Translations under genes and position numbers: made by a program | The notes under the pieces: generated by a model | The model's database searches: none | What the model was told of the DNA's origin: nothing | What the model saw: the letters and a program-made list of their open reading frames with translations, nothing else | Source: a virus | IMG/VR virus record: IMGVR_UViG_3300037071_007186 | Span: 1 to 47,160 of that record | DNA: 47,160 nucleotides | Reading direction: 5' to 3' (one strand) | Shown: positions 6,801 through 14,077 of the stretch, one piece after another | How positions within the stretch are numbered: position 1 is the stretch's first letter | Layout: every line of letters begins with the position of its first letter

Positions 6801-7555
6801 TTAGCCTTCCTCAAAATCTCAAGGAGTAACTCAGACTGCCATATATAAGCATTTTCACGGGCGGCGGCGTAGGCGGAGGCGTAGGCGGAGGCGGAGGCGG
6901 CGGCGGCGGCGTCGGCGGAGGCGTAGGCGGAGGCGGAGGCGGAGGCGTAGGCGGCGGCGTCGGCGGCGGCGGCGGCGGCGTCGGCGTAGGCGGCGGCGTC
7001 GGCGGAGGCGTAGGCGGAGGCGGCGGCGGCGGCGTCGGCGGAGGCGTAGGCGGAGGCGGAGGCGTAGGCGGAGGCGGCGGCGGCGTCGGCGGCGTCTCTC
7101 GCTTCTTTCCACTCAACGACTGGAACTTCTAATCCAATCAATCGCGCTTCATAGAGATCAGAAACTCTTTGAATAACTTCAATTTGCTCTTCAGTTTTTG
7201 CGTATTGAATTACGCCTCCAACTGGATCAGTTAAAAGACGTGATGCAAACTCATCCCAAACTTTTGATAAATCAGCGCCTAGTTTAATAGCTTTTAAAAA
7301 TCTTTCAGGCCAAGTTTTAGCTAAAGCAAAAGGAAGACCTTCAAAAATAGTATCTTCCAATCTCGCGATGATTCTTGGGATTCCTAATTCAGTTTCATAG
7401 TTTTGATGCTGGCTGCTATGAATCGTACAGCCTACTGCGCAACCCTTTCCCTCTTCCCAATATTTGCCTTTTACAATCTCATCAGCTTTTGCATGAGCTC
7501 GAACACGGGTTAAATAAGTTTTTTTAATTTTTGAGTCGTTATGAAAAGCTATCAT
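6797..7555 (-). CDS. Conserved phage protein with a hypervariable Ala-rich repeat domain
   Basis: A 252-residue protein. Residues 1-165 form a conserved domain with HAKADEIVKGKYWEEGKGC, a CAVGCTIHSSQH Cys/His stretch and LEDTIFEGLP, a pattern I know from many phage and bacterial proteins of unknown function. Residues 165-232 are almost only Ala, Asp, Ser and Tyr, encoded by a hexanucleotide-like repeat, followed by a short helical end. I choose ATG 7555 (TGATG overlap, with GGAGGG upstream) over the TTG one codon earlier. Confidence 0.75.
   Translation of the reverse strand: MIAFHNDSKIKKTYLTRVRAHAKADEIVKGKYWEEGKGCAVGCTIHSSQHQNYETELGIPRIIARLEDTIFEGLPFALAKTWPERFLKAIKLGADLSKVWDEFASRLLTDPVGGVIQYAKTEEQIEVIQRVSDLYEARLIGLEVPVVEWKEARDAADAAAASAYASASAYASADAAAAASAYASADAAAYADAAAAAADAAAYASASASAYASADAAAAASASAYASAYAAARENAYIWQSELLLEILRKAK
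6859..7095. repeat. Degenerate hexanucleotide GGCG(G/T)(A/C) repeat, about 237 bp
   Basis: The stretch is built from units such as GGCGGA, GGCGGC, GGCGTA and GGCGTC in irregular order. It is in frame with the 252-residue protein on the minus strand, where it encodes Ala-Ser/Asp/Tyr dipeptide-like repeats. Its G+C content is far above the rest of the phage. Changes by six bases keep the frame. Confidence 0.9.
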
Positions 7556-7830
7556 CAATTAATCCCTCCAAAGTAGCGAGTGTGAAACTGAACATCGGCC
7601 CAAGCCTTGCCTCGCTTCTCACAACTGAAGTAGCCACTATCTACAAACTTCCAGCCAAGCGGCGCTTCCAAGTCTGTTGCCTCAGGAAGCGAACCAATTA
7701 AACTCTTTAAAGTTTCTCTTAGAGTTATGTAGCAAGAATCGCATCGCCCATCGTCAGGATTAAGATAGATTAAATAGTTTTTGTTTAGTCCGCAAGCATG
7801 ACAGCGGTATTTGCTTGAATCTCTGCTCAT
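7555..7830 (-). CDS. Small zinc-finger-like protein
   Basis: A 91-residue protein with CHACG (residues 10-14) and CDSC (30-33), a typical four-cysteine zinc site, then a helical segment and an aromatic C-terminus. Partner and role are unknown. It is joined to both neighbours by 1-4 base overlaps. Confidence 0.7.
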   Translation of the reverse strand: MSRDSSKYRCHACGLNKNYLIYLNPDDGRCDSCYITLRETLKSLIGSLPEATDLEAPLGWKFVDSGYFSCEKRGKAWADVQFHTRYFGGIN

Positions 7831-8042
7831 TTGGAACTCTCTGTGTATGAATTACTGCTGCTATTATTTAAGCCGACCAACTTACCGCGCTTGTTAAAGT
7901 TAAAGTCACAATCTTTGATGCTGTGAACTCTTACCGTTCCAGCTTCAATAGCTTCCCTAAAAATGTATTGCGGATCAGTAAAAGTGATTGGCTTAAGTCC
8001 CCTTCTTTTTAGAAGGCTGAGAAGTATTTCTTCATCGCTCAT
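7827..8042 (-). CDS. Hypothetical protein
   Basis: A 71-residue protein with a helical start (SDEEILLSLLKRRG) and a Ser/Asn-rich end. No family recognised. ATGA and 4-base overlaps with both neighbours support it as an operon member. Confidence 0.6.
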   Translation of the reverse strand: MSDEEILLSLLKRRGLKPITFTDPQYIFREAIEAGTVRVHSIKDCDFNFNKRGKLVGLNNSSSNSYTESSK

Positions 8043-8311
8043 CGGGCCACATCCTGGTTGGGATCAAACTCAACCATGTGATAGCTGCGAACGAGACTCA
8101 GCTTCGTCTTGCCGCACTTAAGCTGCTGACGAATCTGATTGCGATCAGTCATCGTTGTGCCAAGTGTTTGGCAGGGATTCCCCGCAAGATCACGCAACTC
8201 TTGAAATGCTTCTGTCTTCTGAAAAGTAACTGTCTGGTTTGACCGGCCAAAGAAGTAGCCAGCAAACAAACCAAGCACAGCAATAATGACTAACTCGTAG
8301 ATGTGTCTCAT
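8039..8311 (-). CDS. Small membrane-anchored protein
   Basis: A 90-residue protein with one N-terminal membrane segment (ELVIIAVLGLFAGYFFG) and a soluble C-terminal part containing two cysteines, probably facing the periplasm. I choose ATG 8311, preceded by a GGGAGAGGGAG purine stretch; an in-frame GTG at 8338 would fall at the expected transcription start. It is the first gene after the promoter at 8345-8373. Confidence 0.65.
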   Translation of the reverse strand: MRHIYELVIIAVLGLFAGYFFGRSNQTVTFQKTEAFQELRDLAGNPCQTLGTTMTDRNQIRQQLKCGKTKLSLVRSYHMVEFDPNQDVAR

Positions 8312-8344
8312 AACTCTTAAGCTCCCTCTCCCCAACACAATTAA

Positions 8345-8373
8345 AGCTTAACAGATTATGACAGTACTGTCAA
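8345..8373 (-). promoter_or_regulatory. Leftward early promoter with perfect operator palindrome
   Basis: TTGACA (8368-8373), a 17-base spacer and TAAGCT (8345-8350), with TG before the -10. The 14-base perfect palindrome TGACAGTACTGTCA (8359-8372) overlaps the -35. It lies between the gene ending at 8374 and the gene starting at 8311. Confidence 0.75.
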
Positions 8374-8592
8374 TCACTCCTGACCTATGAAAAAGGCAAG
8401 GAATTCGGCTTGGTTAGCGGGCCAGACATTAGCTAGCTTTTTGGCGTGCTTCTCGCACCGAATGCGCCCCTCGCTCTCGCGGGCACAGACCAGGCAGTTT
8501 AATAACCAACGCTTTAGAGGACTCTTCGCGGCCAGATCTTTCAGAGCTTGAAGTTGCTGTTCGCGGTTTGGCTTGACGGGAGGTTTTCGCAT
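8374..8592 (-). CDS. Small Cys/His protein overlapping its upstream neighbour
   Basis: A 72-residue basic protein with CLVC (residues 34-37), then C and H in RCEKH, a plausible zinc site. It overlaps the 3' end of the 8429-9118 gene by 164 bases in another frame. The Cys/His arrangement suggests this frame is the functional one over the shared stretch. Confidence 0.55.
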   Translation of the reverse strand: MRKPPVKPNREQQLQALKDLAAKSPLKRWLLNCLVCARESEGRIRCEKHAKKLANVWPANQAEFLAFFIGQE

Positions 8593-9118
8593 TCTCTTTC
8601 ACTTTCAGTTTCTTGCCGTTGCGCCATCTCAAGTACTGAATGTAAGAAATCGTAAAGACTTCTCCAGTTCCAAAGAATTCAACGTCAACGTGGTTAGGTT
8701 TATCTAGTAAGTTGATGCGGGCTAGAGCTCTGGTCCCCGGTTCGACTAGCTTCGGGTGTCTCAGTCTCAGATCGATCCTCTTAGGCTTAATTCCCCTATG
8801 CCAAGAGATGCCATGCACTCTGGTTCGATGGAGAAACTCTAGCTGTTCGAAGTAGTACTCACTGCGCTCACTTAGCCAATCGAGATAGAAGTCTAGTGAC
8901 ATGACGAGCTTCTCTTCGAAAGGTTTATCCCAGACATCGCCGTAACCAAGCACAGCTCGGTAAAAGTCTCCTCCCATGTACTGAAAGGAGTTGAAGTAGT
9001 AGATTGGGTTCTCGTAAAGCTGGCCGTAAGCTGTCAGGCCGTACGGGTGCAGTTCAACAGTGATAGCTCGATGTTTATCAAGCTCGTAATGATCAAAGGG
9101 ATGTTCAAATGTTCTCAA
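8429..9118 (-). CDS. Hypothetical protein with long overlapping tail
   Basis: A 229-residue protein starting at TTG 9118; no clear ribosome site. Residues 1-170 look well folded, rich in Tyr/Phe/Trp. From about residue 175 the protein becomes Arg/Ser/Lys-rich with low complexity, exactly where it overlaps the 72-residue gene. The tail may be a by-product of the overlap or a disordered extension. No family recognised. First gene of the leftward operon from the promoter at 9147. Confidence 0.6.
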   Translation of the reverse strand: MRTFEHPFDHYELDKHRAITVELHPYGLTAYGQLYENPIYYFNSFQYMGGDFYRAVLGYGDVWDKPFEEKLVMSLDFYLDWLSERSEYYFEQLEFLHRTRVHGISWHRGIKPKRIDLRLRHPKLVEPGTRALARINLLDKPNHVDVEFFGTGEVFTISYIQYLRWRNGKKLKVKENAKTSRQAKPRTATSSSERSGREESSKALVIKLPGLCPRERGAHSVREARQKAS

Positions 9119-9146
9119 GCGCCAAGCGAGTAGTAGTGTTCTTTTA

Positions 9147-9175
9147 ACTCTAACAGATTAGGTTAAGATTGTCAA
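9147..9175 (-). promoter_or_regulatory. Leftward early promoter
   Basis: TTGACA (9170-9175), a 17-base spacer ending in TGT, and TAGAGT (9147-9152). It shares the spacer end with the other early promoters but has no TGACA/TGTCA dyad. It faces away from the rightward promoter at 9665. Confidence 0.65.
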
Positions 9176-9179
9176 CAGG

Positions 9180-9660
9180 CTATAGCCTATAAAATCAGCT
9201 GCTTATTATCGGCTATGGCCTTCGCCGTCAGCCGCACCCTGGCACTGTAGGTGCCCGGTGCTAGCTTGTAGTTTATAGTTTAGACTCAACTCTCAACCAA
9301 ACTTCGCGGCGCCATTGATCGCCGTTTGCTATACTGGAGACAAGCCCCCGCTCTAGCTGCTAATCCCCACAAGGGGTGTGTAAACAACACACCCCAAGCG
9401 GGTGAGTATCAGATAATCTCTATAGCTATAGCTAATCAGATTATCGCTTATCGATAATCGATAATCAGCTTAGCTAATCTAGCTAGTAGCTACGTTAGTA
9501 GCTACTCAGCTATAGCTAATCAGCTTAACGATAATCAGATAATCAGCTTAGCTATAGCTATCCCCTATCCTAGTCCTACTCCCACTCTAACCTTCAGTTA
9601 GCTAGCTGCTAATCCCACCAATCAATCTAATCATGGCGCGCACCGGCAGGTGCGCCAGCC
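9180..9660. other. Divergent intergenic region; candidate replication origin
   Basis: No gene. The left half (9200-9400) stacks hairpins: CGGCT/AGCCG (9210-9234), GCACC-CT-GGCAC/GTGCC-C-GGTGC (9234-9261), CGGCG/CGCCG (9307-9324), and the 9-bp GGGGTGTGT/ACACACCCC (9373-9381, 9387-9395). The right half (9410-9570) is AT-rich and made almost only of AGCTATAGCTA, AATCAG, CGATAATC and TAGTAGCTAC units, several in direct repeat. A last hairpin GCGCACC/GGTGCGC (9638-9655) precedes the rightward promoter. Iteron-like repeats next to hairpins beside the primase-helicase operon suggest an origin; this is inference. Confidence 0.5.
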
Positions 9661-9664
9661 CGTC

Positions 9665-9693
9665 TTGACAGTTATGACAGTTTAGGTTACGAT
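9665..9693 (+). promoter_or_regulatory. Rightward early promoter
   Basis: TTGACA (9665-9670), a 17-base spacer, and TACGAT (9688-9693). TGACA-GTTA-TGACA (9666-9679) differs from the operators elsewhere by having the second half in direct orientation. Transcription would start about 12 bases before the GGGAGGAGAG ribosome site of the 9712 gene and serve the primase-helicase operon. Confidence 0.7.
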
Positions 9694-9711
9694 CAAAGGG
9701 AGGAGAGACAC

Positions 9712-9921
9712 ATGAAGAGTTTAGGTTGGGCAGAGATGGCTATTGGTTTAGAAGATGAAGAACGTTTGCTGAAGCGAAAGCTGATCAAACGCCCTAGACG
9801 GGCGACACTTCAAGCAGAGATTGAGCGGCCAGCGTTTGAATGCAACTGCTTGGTTCACAGCGGCCAGAAAAAGAAATGGGTAGAGCCGCGAGCCACGACC
9901 GCAGGGAGTGGCGAGCAGTGA
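9712..9921 (+). CDS. Small hypothetical protein
   Basis: A 69-residue, charged protein with a strong GGGAGGAGAG ribosome site and two cysteines (CNC). No family recognised. It overlaps the next gene as GTGA. Confidence 0.6.
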   Translation: MKSLGWAEMAIGLEDEERLLKRKLIKRPRRATLQAEIERPAFECNCLVHSGQKKKWVEPRATTAGSGEQ

Positions 9922-10262
9922 GACATCTGTATTCTTGGCGGCCTGCCTTCGGCAGACTCTATGATCACCCAGCCATTGAGATGGCTTATCCAAATGGTGA
10001 GCGAGAGCTTTGCCTAAGCGGGAAGAAGGGCGAAATTTGGGCTTTCAGTGATACCCAAGCCTGTGTGCTATGTTTTAGTCCTGTACTCGCGAATTTGGTC
10101 CGCAAACTCGCTCTAATAGCCCCTTGGCGAGGTTCTCGTAAGGGTGATGAGCAGGTTATCAAGGTCCCAAATCATATAGTTCCTAAAATCATCAAGCAGA
10201 TGCGAATTCCAACATCTCGATCATCTCAGATTAAAGCTGCCAATGCTTTTCGCAATCGTTAA
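9918..10262 (+). CDS. Hypothetical protein
   Basis: A 114-residue protein starting at GTG 9918, which overlaps the preceding stop. The earlier in-frame start at 9840 would overlap the first gene by 80 bases and adds an Arg-rich stretch, so it is less likely. Contains one CVLC pair and a basic C-terminus. No family recognised. Confidence 0.6.
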   Translation: MRHLYSWRPAFGRLYDHPAIEMAYPNGERELCLSGKKGEIWAFSDTQACVLCFSPVLANLVRKLALIAPWRGSRKGDEQVIKVPNHIVPKIIKQMRIPTSRSSQIKAANAFRNR

Positions 10263-10449
10263 ATCATTTTTATGTAGCTGGATCTTCGGCGGCCATGATG
10301 AAGAGTTGCTAGGTCGTGGCGATCTCTTTGATTCCAAGACCAAAGAGCAGATAGGCTTTGCCATTTTCTTTTACTGCGAACGTTGTTTTAAGGGACGCAT
10401 TCAGGAGCATTACTTTGACTCAAACCGAGATGCTAATCGACTGCCCTGA
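10243..10449 (+). CDS. Small protein with a Cys pair
   Basis: A 68-residue protein with a hydrophobic N-terminus and YCERC near residue 45, similar to small phage zinc-ribbon proteins (DUF1660-like layout, not certain). It overlaps the gene before it by 20 bases and the primase start by 35. Confidence 0.5.
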   Translation: MLFAIVKSFLCSWIFGGHDEELLGRGDLFDSKTKEQIGFAIFFYCERCFKGRIQEHYFDSNRDANRLP

Positions 10450-12037
10450 TTGCGATAATCTCTCAGTATCAGGACGCTACGACCCAGTCTGCTATCTTAA
10501 CGTGGACAAAGCGGTCTACTATTGCCAGCGCTGTAAAGCAACCGGACCCCTTCAGGAGGAACAGTTGGAGAACTTGAACGTTATCGATATTAAAGAGAAG
10601 CTGCCCTTTAATCCTAAAGTGTTTCAAGAATTGGAGCCACTCAATGAAGACTGCTATCGCTATCTACATACTCGGTTGCCAGGCATTGAGTCTGATAGGC
10701 TTGATCAGTTTAACTTGCGTTATCACAGCCGGTACCATGCGATTGCTATACCGACTTATCATCCAACACTTAAAACAATCCAAGGAATAAAATACCGACT
10801 CATTGCTCCGTTAGATCCCGTGACCCGATTCTTTGCCGTAAATGGGTCAGTCTTTGGCGGCTACTGGCTTCATGGCTCTAGTCCTAAACTTCTAATCGTT
10901 GAGGGTGAGCTAGATGCAATCACTGCCAAAGTGTGCGGCTTTCAAGGTTCAGTTTTGGCATTGCAGACTAATCGACTGAGTGAAGAGAGCGTTAAAAAAG
11001 TACGAGCATTTAAGAATATCTTTCTTGCTCTTGATAATGATGAAGCTGGCATTCAGGGAGCTGAATCAATTAAAGCTATCCTTGGTAACTATCGCGTTCC
11101 GGTCTCTATCCAAATGCCGAGTGATACAAAAGATTTAAACGAAATGCTTCAGAAAGATGGGCGCTATGTCACAGAAAACTTCATCAAAGAACAGACGAAA
11201 ACTGAAGTCGAAAAGAAAACCGTTACAGCTAGCTCAAGACAGTCAAACATCGTCGAGTTCCTTAAGAACAAAGAAGCCATCAAAGGTAAGTCTACAGGAT
11301 GGGCAAGTCTTGATCGAATATTCGCAGGCGGATTACGACCTAAAGAGTTCACTGTTCTTAACGGATTTTTCAAACGCGGTAAAACTACCGTTCTTACCAA
11401 CCTCACGTTCAATATGGCACTCAATGGAGTTCGCTGTGCTATCTCGTCTTTTGAAATGGACGGTGACACTCAACTCTTTCCTAACTATTTGTCGCTCGCG
11501 CTTGGTTCAGATGTTACGCAACTCCCTATCGAGAGAGTTGATTCGACCATTAAAGGATTATTACAAGACCTCCCAGAGTTAAACAACATCGCTATCTTCA
11601 ACAATTACGGCAAAACTACAAGAGCTGAAGTTGAAGAGTGGCTCCGCCATATAGCTAAAGAAGGCTACGAGGTTGTCGTCTTAGATCACTCCGGCTTCAT
11701 GCTTGAAGAGCCTGGCAATGCAAATGAGAATGAAAAGCTGGCAGAGATGCTGGCATCACTTGCTAAAGAATTAAACATTCATTTGATCTGTGTTGTGCAA
11801 AGCCCGAAGCCTTCGAAGGATAGAACTGGAAGTTATGTGATGGAGTTGAGTGGATTGACAGCTCATGGCGGAACTAGCTGGGCTAAGTATTGCTCTAACT
11901 TCTTAACACTCTCAGTCGACTTCGACTCAGCAGTTACTAAATTGGCATTGAAAGAAGCTGGCCGCAATCGATGGACCATACGAGATGAGGAAGTATGGCT
12001 CAGCTATGAACGAGAGACGGGCCGCTTAGTAGAGTGA
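10415..12037 (+). CDS. Primase-helicase, T7 gp4 type
   Basis: A 540-residue replicative enzyme that unwinds DNA and makes RNA primers. In order: an N-terminal zinc ribbon (C10, C13, C37, C40), a Toprim domain with VEGELDA (about 162-168) and LDNDEAG (about 206), then a DnaB/RecA-like helicase with Walker A FFKRGKTT (about 318-325) and Walker B VVVLDHS. I choose TTG 10415 because AGGAG sits 7 bases upstream; ATG 10430 would also keep the zinc ribbon. It should work with the Pol A at 45181. The terminal gene of the rightward early operon. Confidence 0.88.
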   Translation: MTQTEMLIDCPDCDNLSVSGRYDPVCYLNVDKAVYYCQRCKATGPLQEEQLENLNVIDIKEKLPFNPKVFQELEPLNEDCYRYLHTRLPGIESDRLDQFNLRYHSRYHAIAIPTYHPTLKTIQGIKYRLIAPLDPVTRFFAVNGSVFGGYWLHGSSPKLLIVEGELDAITAKVCGFQGSVLALQTNRLSEESVKKVRAFKNIFLALDNDEAGIQGAESIKAILGNYRVPVSIQMPSDTKDLNEMLQKDGRYVTENFIKEQTKTEVEKKTVTASSRQSNIVEFLKNKEAIKGKSTGWASLDRIFAGGLRPKEFTVLNGFFKRGKTTVLTNLTFNMALNGVRCAISSFEMDGDTQLFPNYLSLALGSDVTQLPIERVDSTIKGLLQDLPELNNIAIFNNYGKTTRAEVEEWLRHIAKEGYEVVVLDHSGFMLEEPGNANENEKLAEMLASLAKELNIHLICVVQSPKPSKDRTGSYVMELSGLTAHGGTSWAKYCSNFLTLSVDFDSAVTKLALKEAGRNRWTIRDEEVWLSYERETGRLVE

Positions 12038-12055
12038 AGACCTCACAGCAGTTAA

Positions 12056-12484
12056 TTAGCGGCGCTTAGTTTTTGACGGTGCATCTTGCACAGCAGTTCC
12101 TAATAGAGATTCTAACTCGACAATTCTCGTTCGAAGAGTGGCATTCTCCATCATTGCATTCAGCAGTTTATCTTTAAGGTCTAACATCTCCATCTTATTC
12201 TCAACTGATGGTTGAGCTTTGAATGTTGGCTTTTGCTCTGTGAGTTGAGCAGATCTCATGGGCGCCCCCATGCTACTCATTGGAAAGCCTTCCTCATGAG
12301 TTAAATAACCTTGAGCAATGAACTTATCCCGCCATCTAGAGAGTGATGCAGACAGAGATTCGTAAGACATTCCAACTTGATCAGACAGTTCTCGAGAAGT
12401 AGCCTTCCCACTAATCCATTGCTTAACAATTTTAAGCTTGGTCTCGAAATTTAAATTAATTCTTCGTTTACGCTCTTTTGCCAT
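12056..12484 (-). CDS. IS3 OrfA-like helix-turn-helix DNA-binding protein
   Basis: A 142-residue protein. Residues 12-55 form a transposase-8-type HTH (TKLKIVKQW, RELSDQVGMSYESLSASLSR), then a linker and a C-terminal leucine-rich coiled coil (about 95-128). No OrfB catalytic partner or terminal inverted repeat is nearby, so it is not an active insertion sequence. It has its own strong promoter and GGGGGA ribosome site, and it converges with the primase-helicase gene 19 bases away. It may be a transposase part reused as a regulator. Confidence 0.7.
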   Translation of the reverse strand: MAKERKRRINLNFETKLKIVKQWISGKATSRELSDQVGMSYESLSASLSRWRDKFIAQGYLTHEEGFPMSSMGAPMRSAQLTEQKPTFKAQPSVENKMEMLDLKDKLLNAMMENATLRTRIVELESLLGTAVQDAPSKTKRR

Positions 12485-12513
12485 AGTTATGTTCCCCCAT
12501 GATAGTTAAACCA

Positions 12514-12542
12514 AACCTAACAGATATTACATAGTCTGACAA
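12514..12542 (-). promoter_or_regulatory. Leftward promoter of the HTH gene
   Basis: TTGTCA (12537-12542), a 17-base spacer ending in TGT, and TAGGTT (12514-12519). It directs the gene starting at 12484. Same layout as the other early promoters, without a full operator dyad. Confidence 0.65.
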
Positions 12543-12562
12543 GTCTGATAAATAATGCGTAG

Positions 12563-12913
12563 TTAAATCTTAGGTTTGTCTACCAAATCTTGATAACGTT
12601 TCTGCATAACTCTAGAGCTTCGCGTCCTAGTTGCCTGCCATACATCATCCGGGATCAAAGCTAATTGATCCTTATACTCTCTAACGAATAAACAAATTTC
12701 GAATATATTTAACCCACGTCGGTCAAACTCGAATATGTGTTTGCGATGCTCGTAAAGATTATCGATCACCTTCTTAACATCTTTTGGGCCCCATGCGGCA
12801 GCCTCTAGAAGCACCGCGTACCAAAACTGATTGTTAGTCTTCAGTCTGATTAAAAATTGCATTGTGTGTGGGGTGATTCGCTCAGCAGTTTCTTTATATT
12901 CAGGATTATTCAT
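12563..12913 (-). CDS. Hypothetical protein
   Basis: A 116-residue helical protein with a Trp/Tyr-rich centre. ATG 12913 is 9 bases from AAGGAG; the ATG two codons earlier is only 3 bases away and is less likely. No family recognised. It is the last gene of the 14.8-12.6 kb leftward operon. Confidence 0.65.
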   Translation of the reverse strand: MNNPEYKETAERITPHTMQFLIRLKTNNQFWYAVLLEAAAWGPKDVKKVIDNLYEHRKHIFEFDRRGLNIFEICLFVREYKDQLALIPDDVWQATRTRSSRVMQKRYQDLVDKPKI

Positions 12914-12937
12914 TTTCATTTTCTCCTTAATCAGCAG

Positions 12938-13261
12938 TTAGAAATCGACTTTAATCATGATCACCGCAGCACCAATACCGGCCACATCAGCAACGCCATC
13001 TTCTAGCGATTGCTTGACTGTGTTAGCGCCACGCTTTTGGTCTACGAGCTCTTTCGAGGCAGCGATTGTACAAGCTACGGCAACCCCAAGGACTAGACAC
13101 TTGCCCCGATGCTCGCCGTGAGTCATGCGATTGCACACGGCTTGCGATCCGTGAGTTAGGCCGTAGGTCCCAACTGCATGAGCAAACTTATCCAATGGAA
13201 TGCCAGCTTCTAAATCGCTATTCAGCAGTAGAAAACTACTTAGCAATAAAATTTGTTTCAT
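12938..13261 (-). CDS. Exported YfiM/DUF2279-like protein
   Basis: A 107-residue protein with an N-terminal signal sequence (MKQILLLSSFLLLNSD) and the pattern DKFAHAVGTYGL, then AASKELVDQKRGANT and a small-residue hydrophobic end. This spacing is that of YfiM-type envelope proteins, whose role is unclear. GAGGTG lies 7 bases before the ATG. It overlaps the metallopeptidase gene by 26 bases, suggesting they act in the same compartment. Confidence 0.55.
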   Translation of the reverse strand: MKQILLLSSFLLLNSDLEAGIPLDKFAHAVGTYGLTHGSQAVCNRMTHGEHRGKCLVLGVAVACTIAASKELVDQKRGANTVKQSLEDGVADVAGIGAAVIMIKVDF

Positions 13262-13706
13262 AGCTAAACACCTCATTGAGATAGAAGTTGCGATTAGTTT
13301 CGTAATACGAAGTCAAAAGAGTTGGATCGATGATCATCAATGATTCGGGAATAGAGAGTTGCGTTAGTCCGTCAACATGAGTCCGATTGAGCACGCAATG
13401 CCCAAGCTCATGGAATAGAACGACTTCACGATTCACATCTAATTGCGCTAAGAAGTAAGGCTTAACGATAGTAACTGTGCCGTCTTCGCAGTAGCCAAAC
13501 TGAAAGCCTTTGTTAGTTAGAACTAGCTGATCTACGAATCGAACCGTCAAGCCCGAAACGTCAAGGACTACACCGCGCAGCTGAGCTTCAGCGACGAAGC
13601 GGTCCACATAGGGCTTAACTTCAGGCTCTATATAGGGCGCTTCGCCACAAGCCGATAGCAAGCTCATAAATAGTATTTGTTTAGATATGGTGTAAAAAAT
13701 TTTCAT
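13236..13706 (-). CDS. Lipoprotein zinc metallopeptidase (HELGHCVLNRTH)
   Basis: A 156-residue protein with a lipoprotein signal (LLSAC, Cys19) and the extended zinc motif HELGHCVLNRTH (HExxHxxxxxH) near residues 99-110, then an SLMIIDP-like downstream turn and a conserved-looking Tyr/Asn-rich end. The layout resembles small secreted metallopeptidases of Gram-negative bacteria. As an early gene it is unlikely to be the endolysin; an envelope-modifying or exclusion role is possible. AAGGAG precedes the ATG. Confidence 0.75.
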   Translation of the reverse strand: MKIFYTISKQILFMSLLSACGEAPYIEPEVKPYVDRFVAEAQLRGVVLDVSGLTVRFVDQLVLTNKGFQFGYCEDGTVTIVKPYFLAQLDVNREVVLFHELGHCVLNRTHVDGLTQLSIPESLMIIDPTLLTSYYETNRNFYLNEVFSYETNFIAK

Positions 13707-13716
13707 GAAATCTCCT

Positions 13717-13878
13717 TCAAAACAGCAGTGAAAATAAGCCGACTAATGGCAGCAGTGGCGATGCGAATAGCAAGACCAAGACTGCGACTAATCCGCTCAT
13801 AAACCAGAGTGTGACTAGTCCTTTGATTGCTAAGACGATGATGCCAAGCCATGCAGCTAAGAATAGTAGTGCGCTCAT
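13717..13878 (-). CDS. Hydrophobic 53-residue membrane protein
   Basis: Almost wholly hydrophobic, with two membrane segments (LLFLAAWLGIIVLAIKGL and LVAVLVLLFASPLLPLVGLF). AGGAG lies 8 bases upstream of ATG 13878, which also overlaps the preceding stop. No family recognised. Confidence 0.7.
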   Translation of the reverse strand: MSALLFLAAWLGIIVLAIKGLVTLWFMSGLVAVLVLLFASPLLPLVGLFSLLF

Positions 13879-13949
13879 TTACCGTTCTCCTCGTCGTTGA
13901 ATTCGCTATCCACAAACAGATGCATTAGGGCCATTAGTAGTTGGTTCAC
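13875..13949 (-). CDS. 24-residue microprotein
   Basis: GTG 13949 overlaps the preceding stop (GTGA), has AGAGAGG upstream and ends as ATGA with the next gene. A Met/Leu-rich start and an acidic tail (DSEFNDEENGK). It may be a leader that couples translation, as its end supplies the AGGAG of the next gene. Confidence 0.5.
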   Translation of the reverse strand: MNQLLMALMHLFVDSEFNDEENGK

Positions 13950-14077
13950 TTGGCACCTCTCTTGCAGAAATAGATCATAAAAAGACCCATTCTATAGATA
14001 ATCCAACCATCTTCTTTAAGTTGCTCAGCTTTGCGCAAACCTTCCAAAGTATGCGTACTAACGGATGTATATTTCAC
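13946..14077 (-). CDS. 43-residue small protein
   Basis: GTG 14077 overlaps the preceding stop and has GAGAGGTGA upstream. Charged helix followed by a short hydrophobic stretch (WIIYRMGLFMIYF). No family recognised. Confidence 0.55.
   Translation of the reverse strand: MKYTSVSTHTLEGLRKAEQLKEDGWIIYRMGLFMIYFCKRGAK

Noticed and set aside
6859-7095. CRISPR-like repeat array
   Set aside because: Units are 6 bases, irregular, coding, and without spacers.
6811-7116. Pro-rich and Arg-rich open frames over the hexamer repeat
   Set aside because: Produced by the repeat having no stop in any frame; the Ala-rich frame continues the conserved domain.
12056-12484. Active IS3 insertion
   Set aside because: No OrfB, no terminal inverted repeats or target duplication found by eye.
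12040-13730. Repeated CAGCAGTT octamer in the leftward operon
   Set aside because: Positions are irregular, both inside genes and between them, with variants; likely chance.
13703-13915. 70-codon open frame
   Set aside because: It overlaps the 53-codon hydrophobic gene and parts of its neighbours, which have better ribosome sites and coupled stops.
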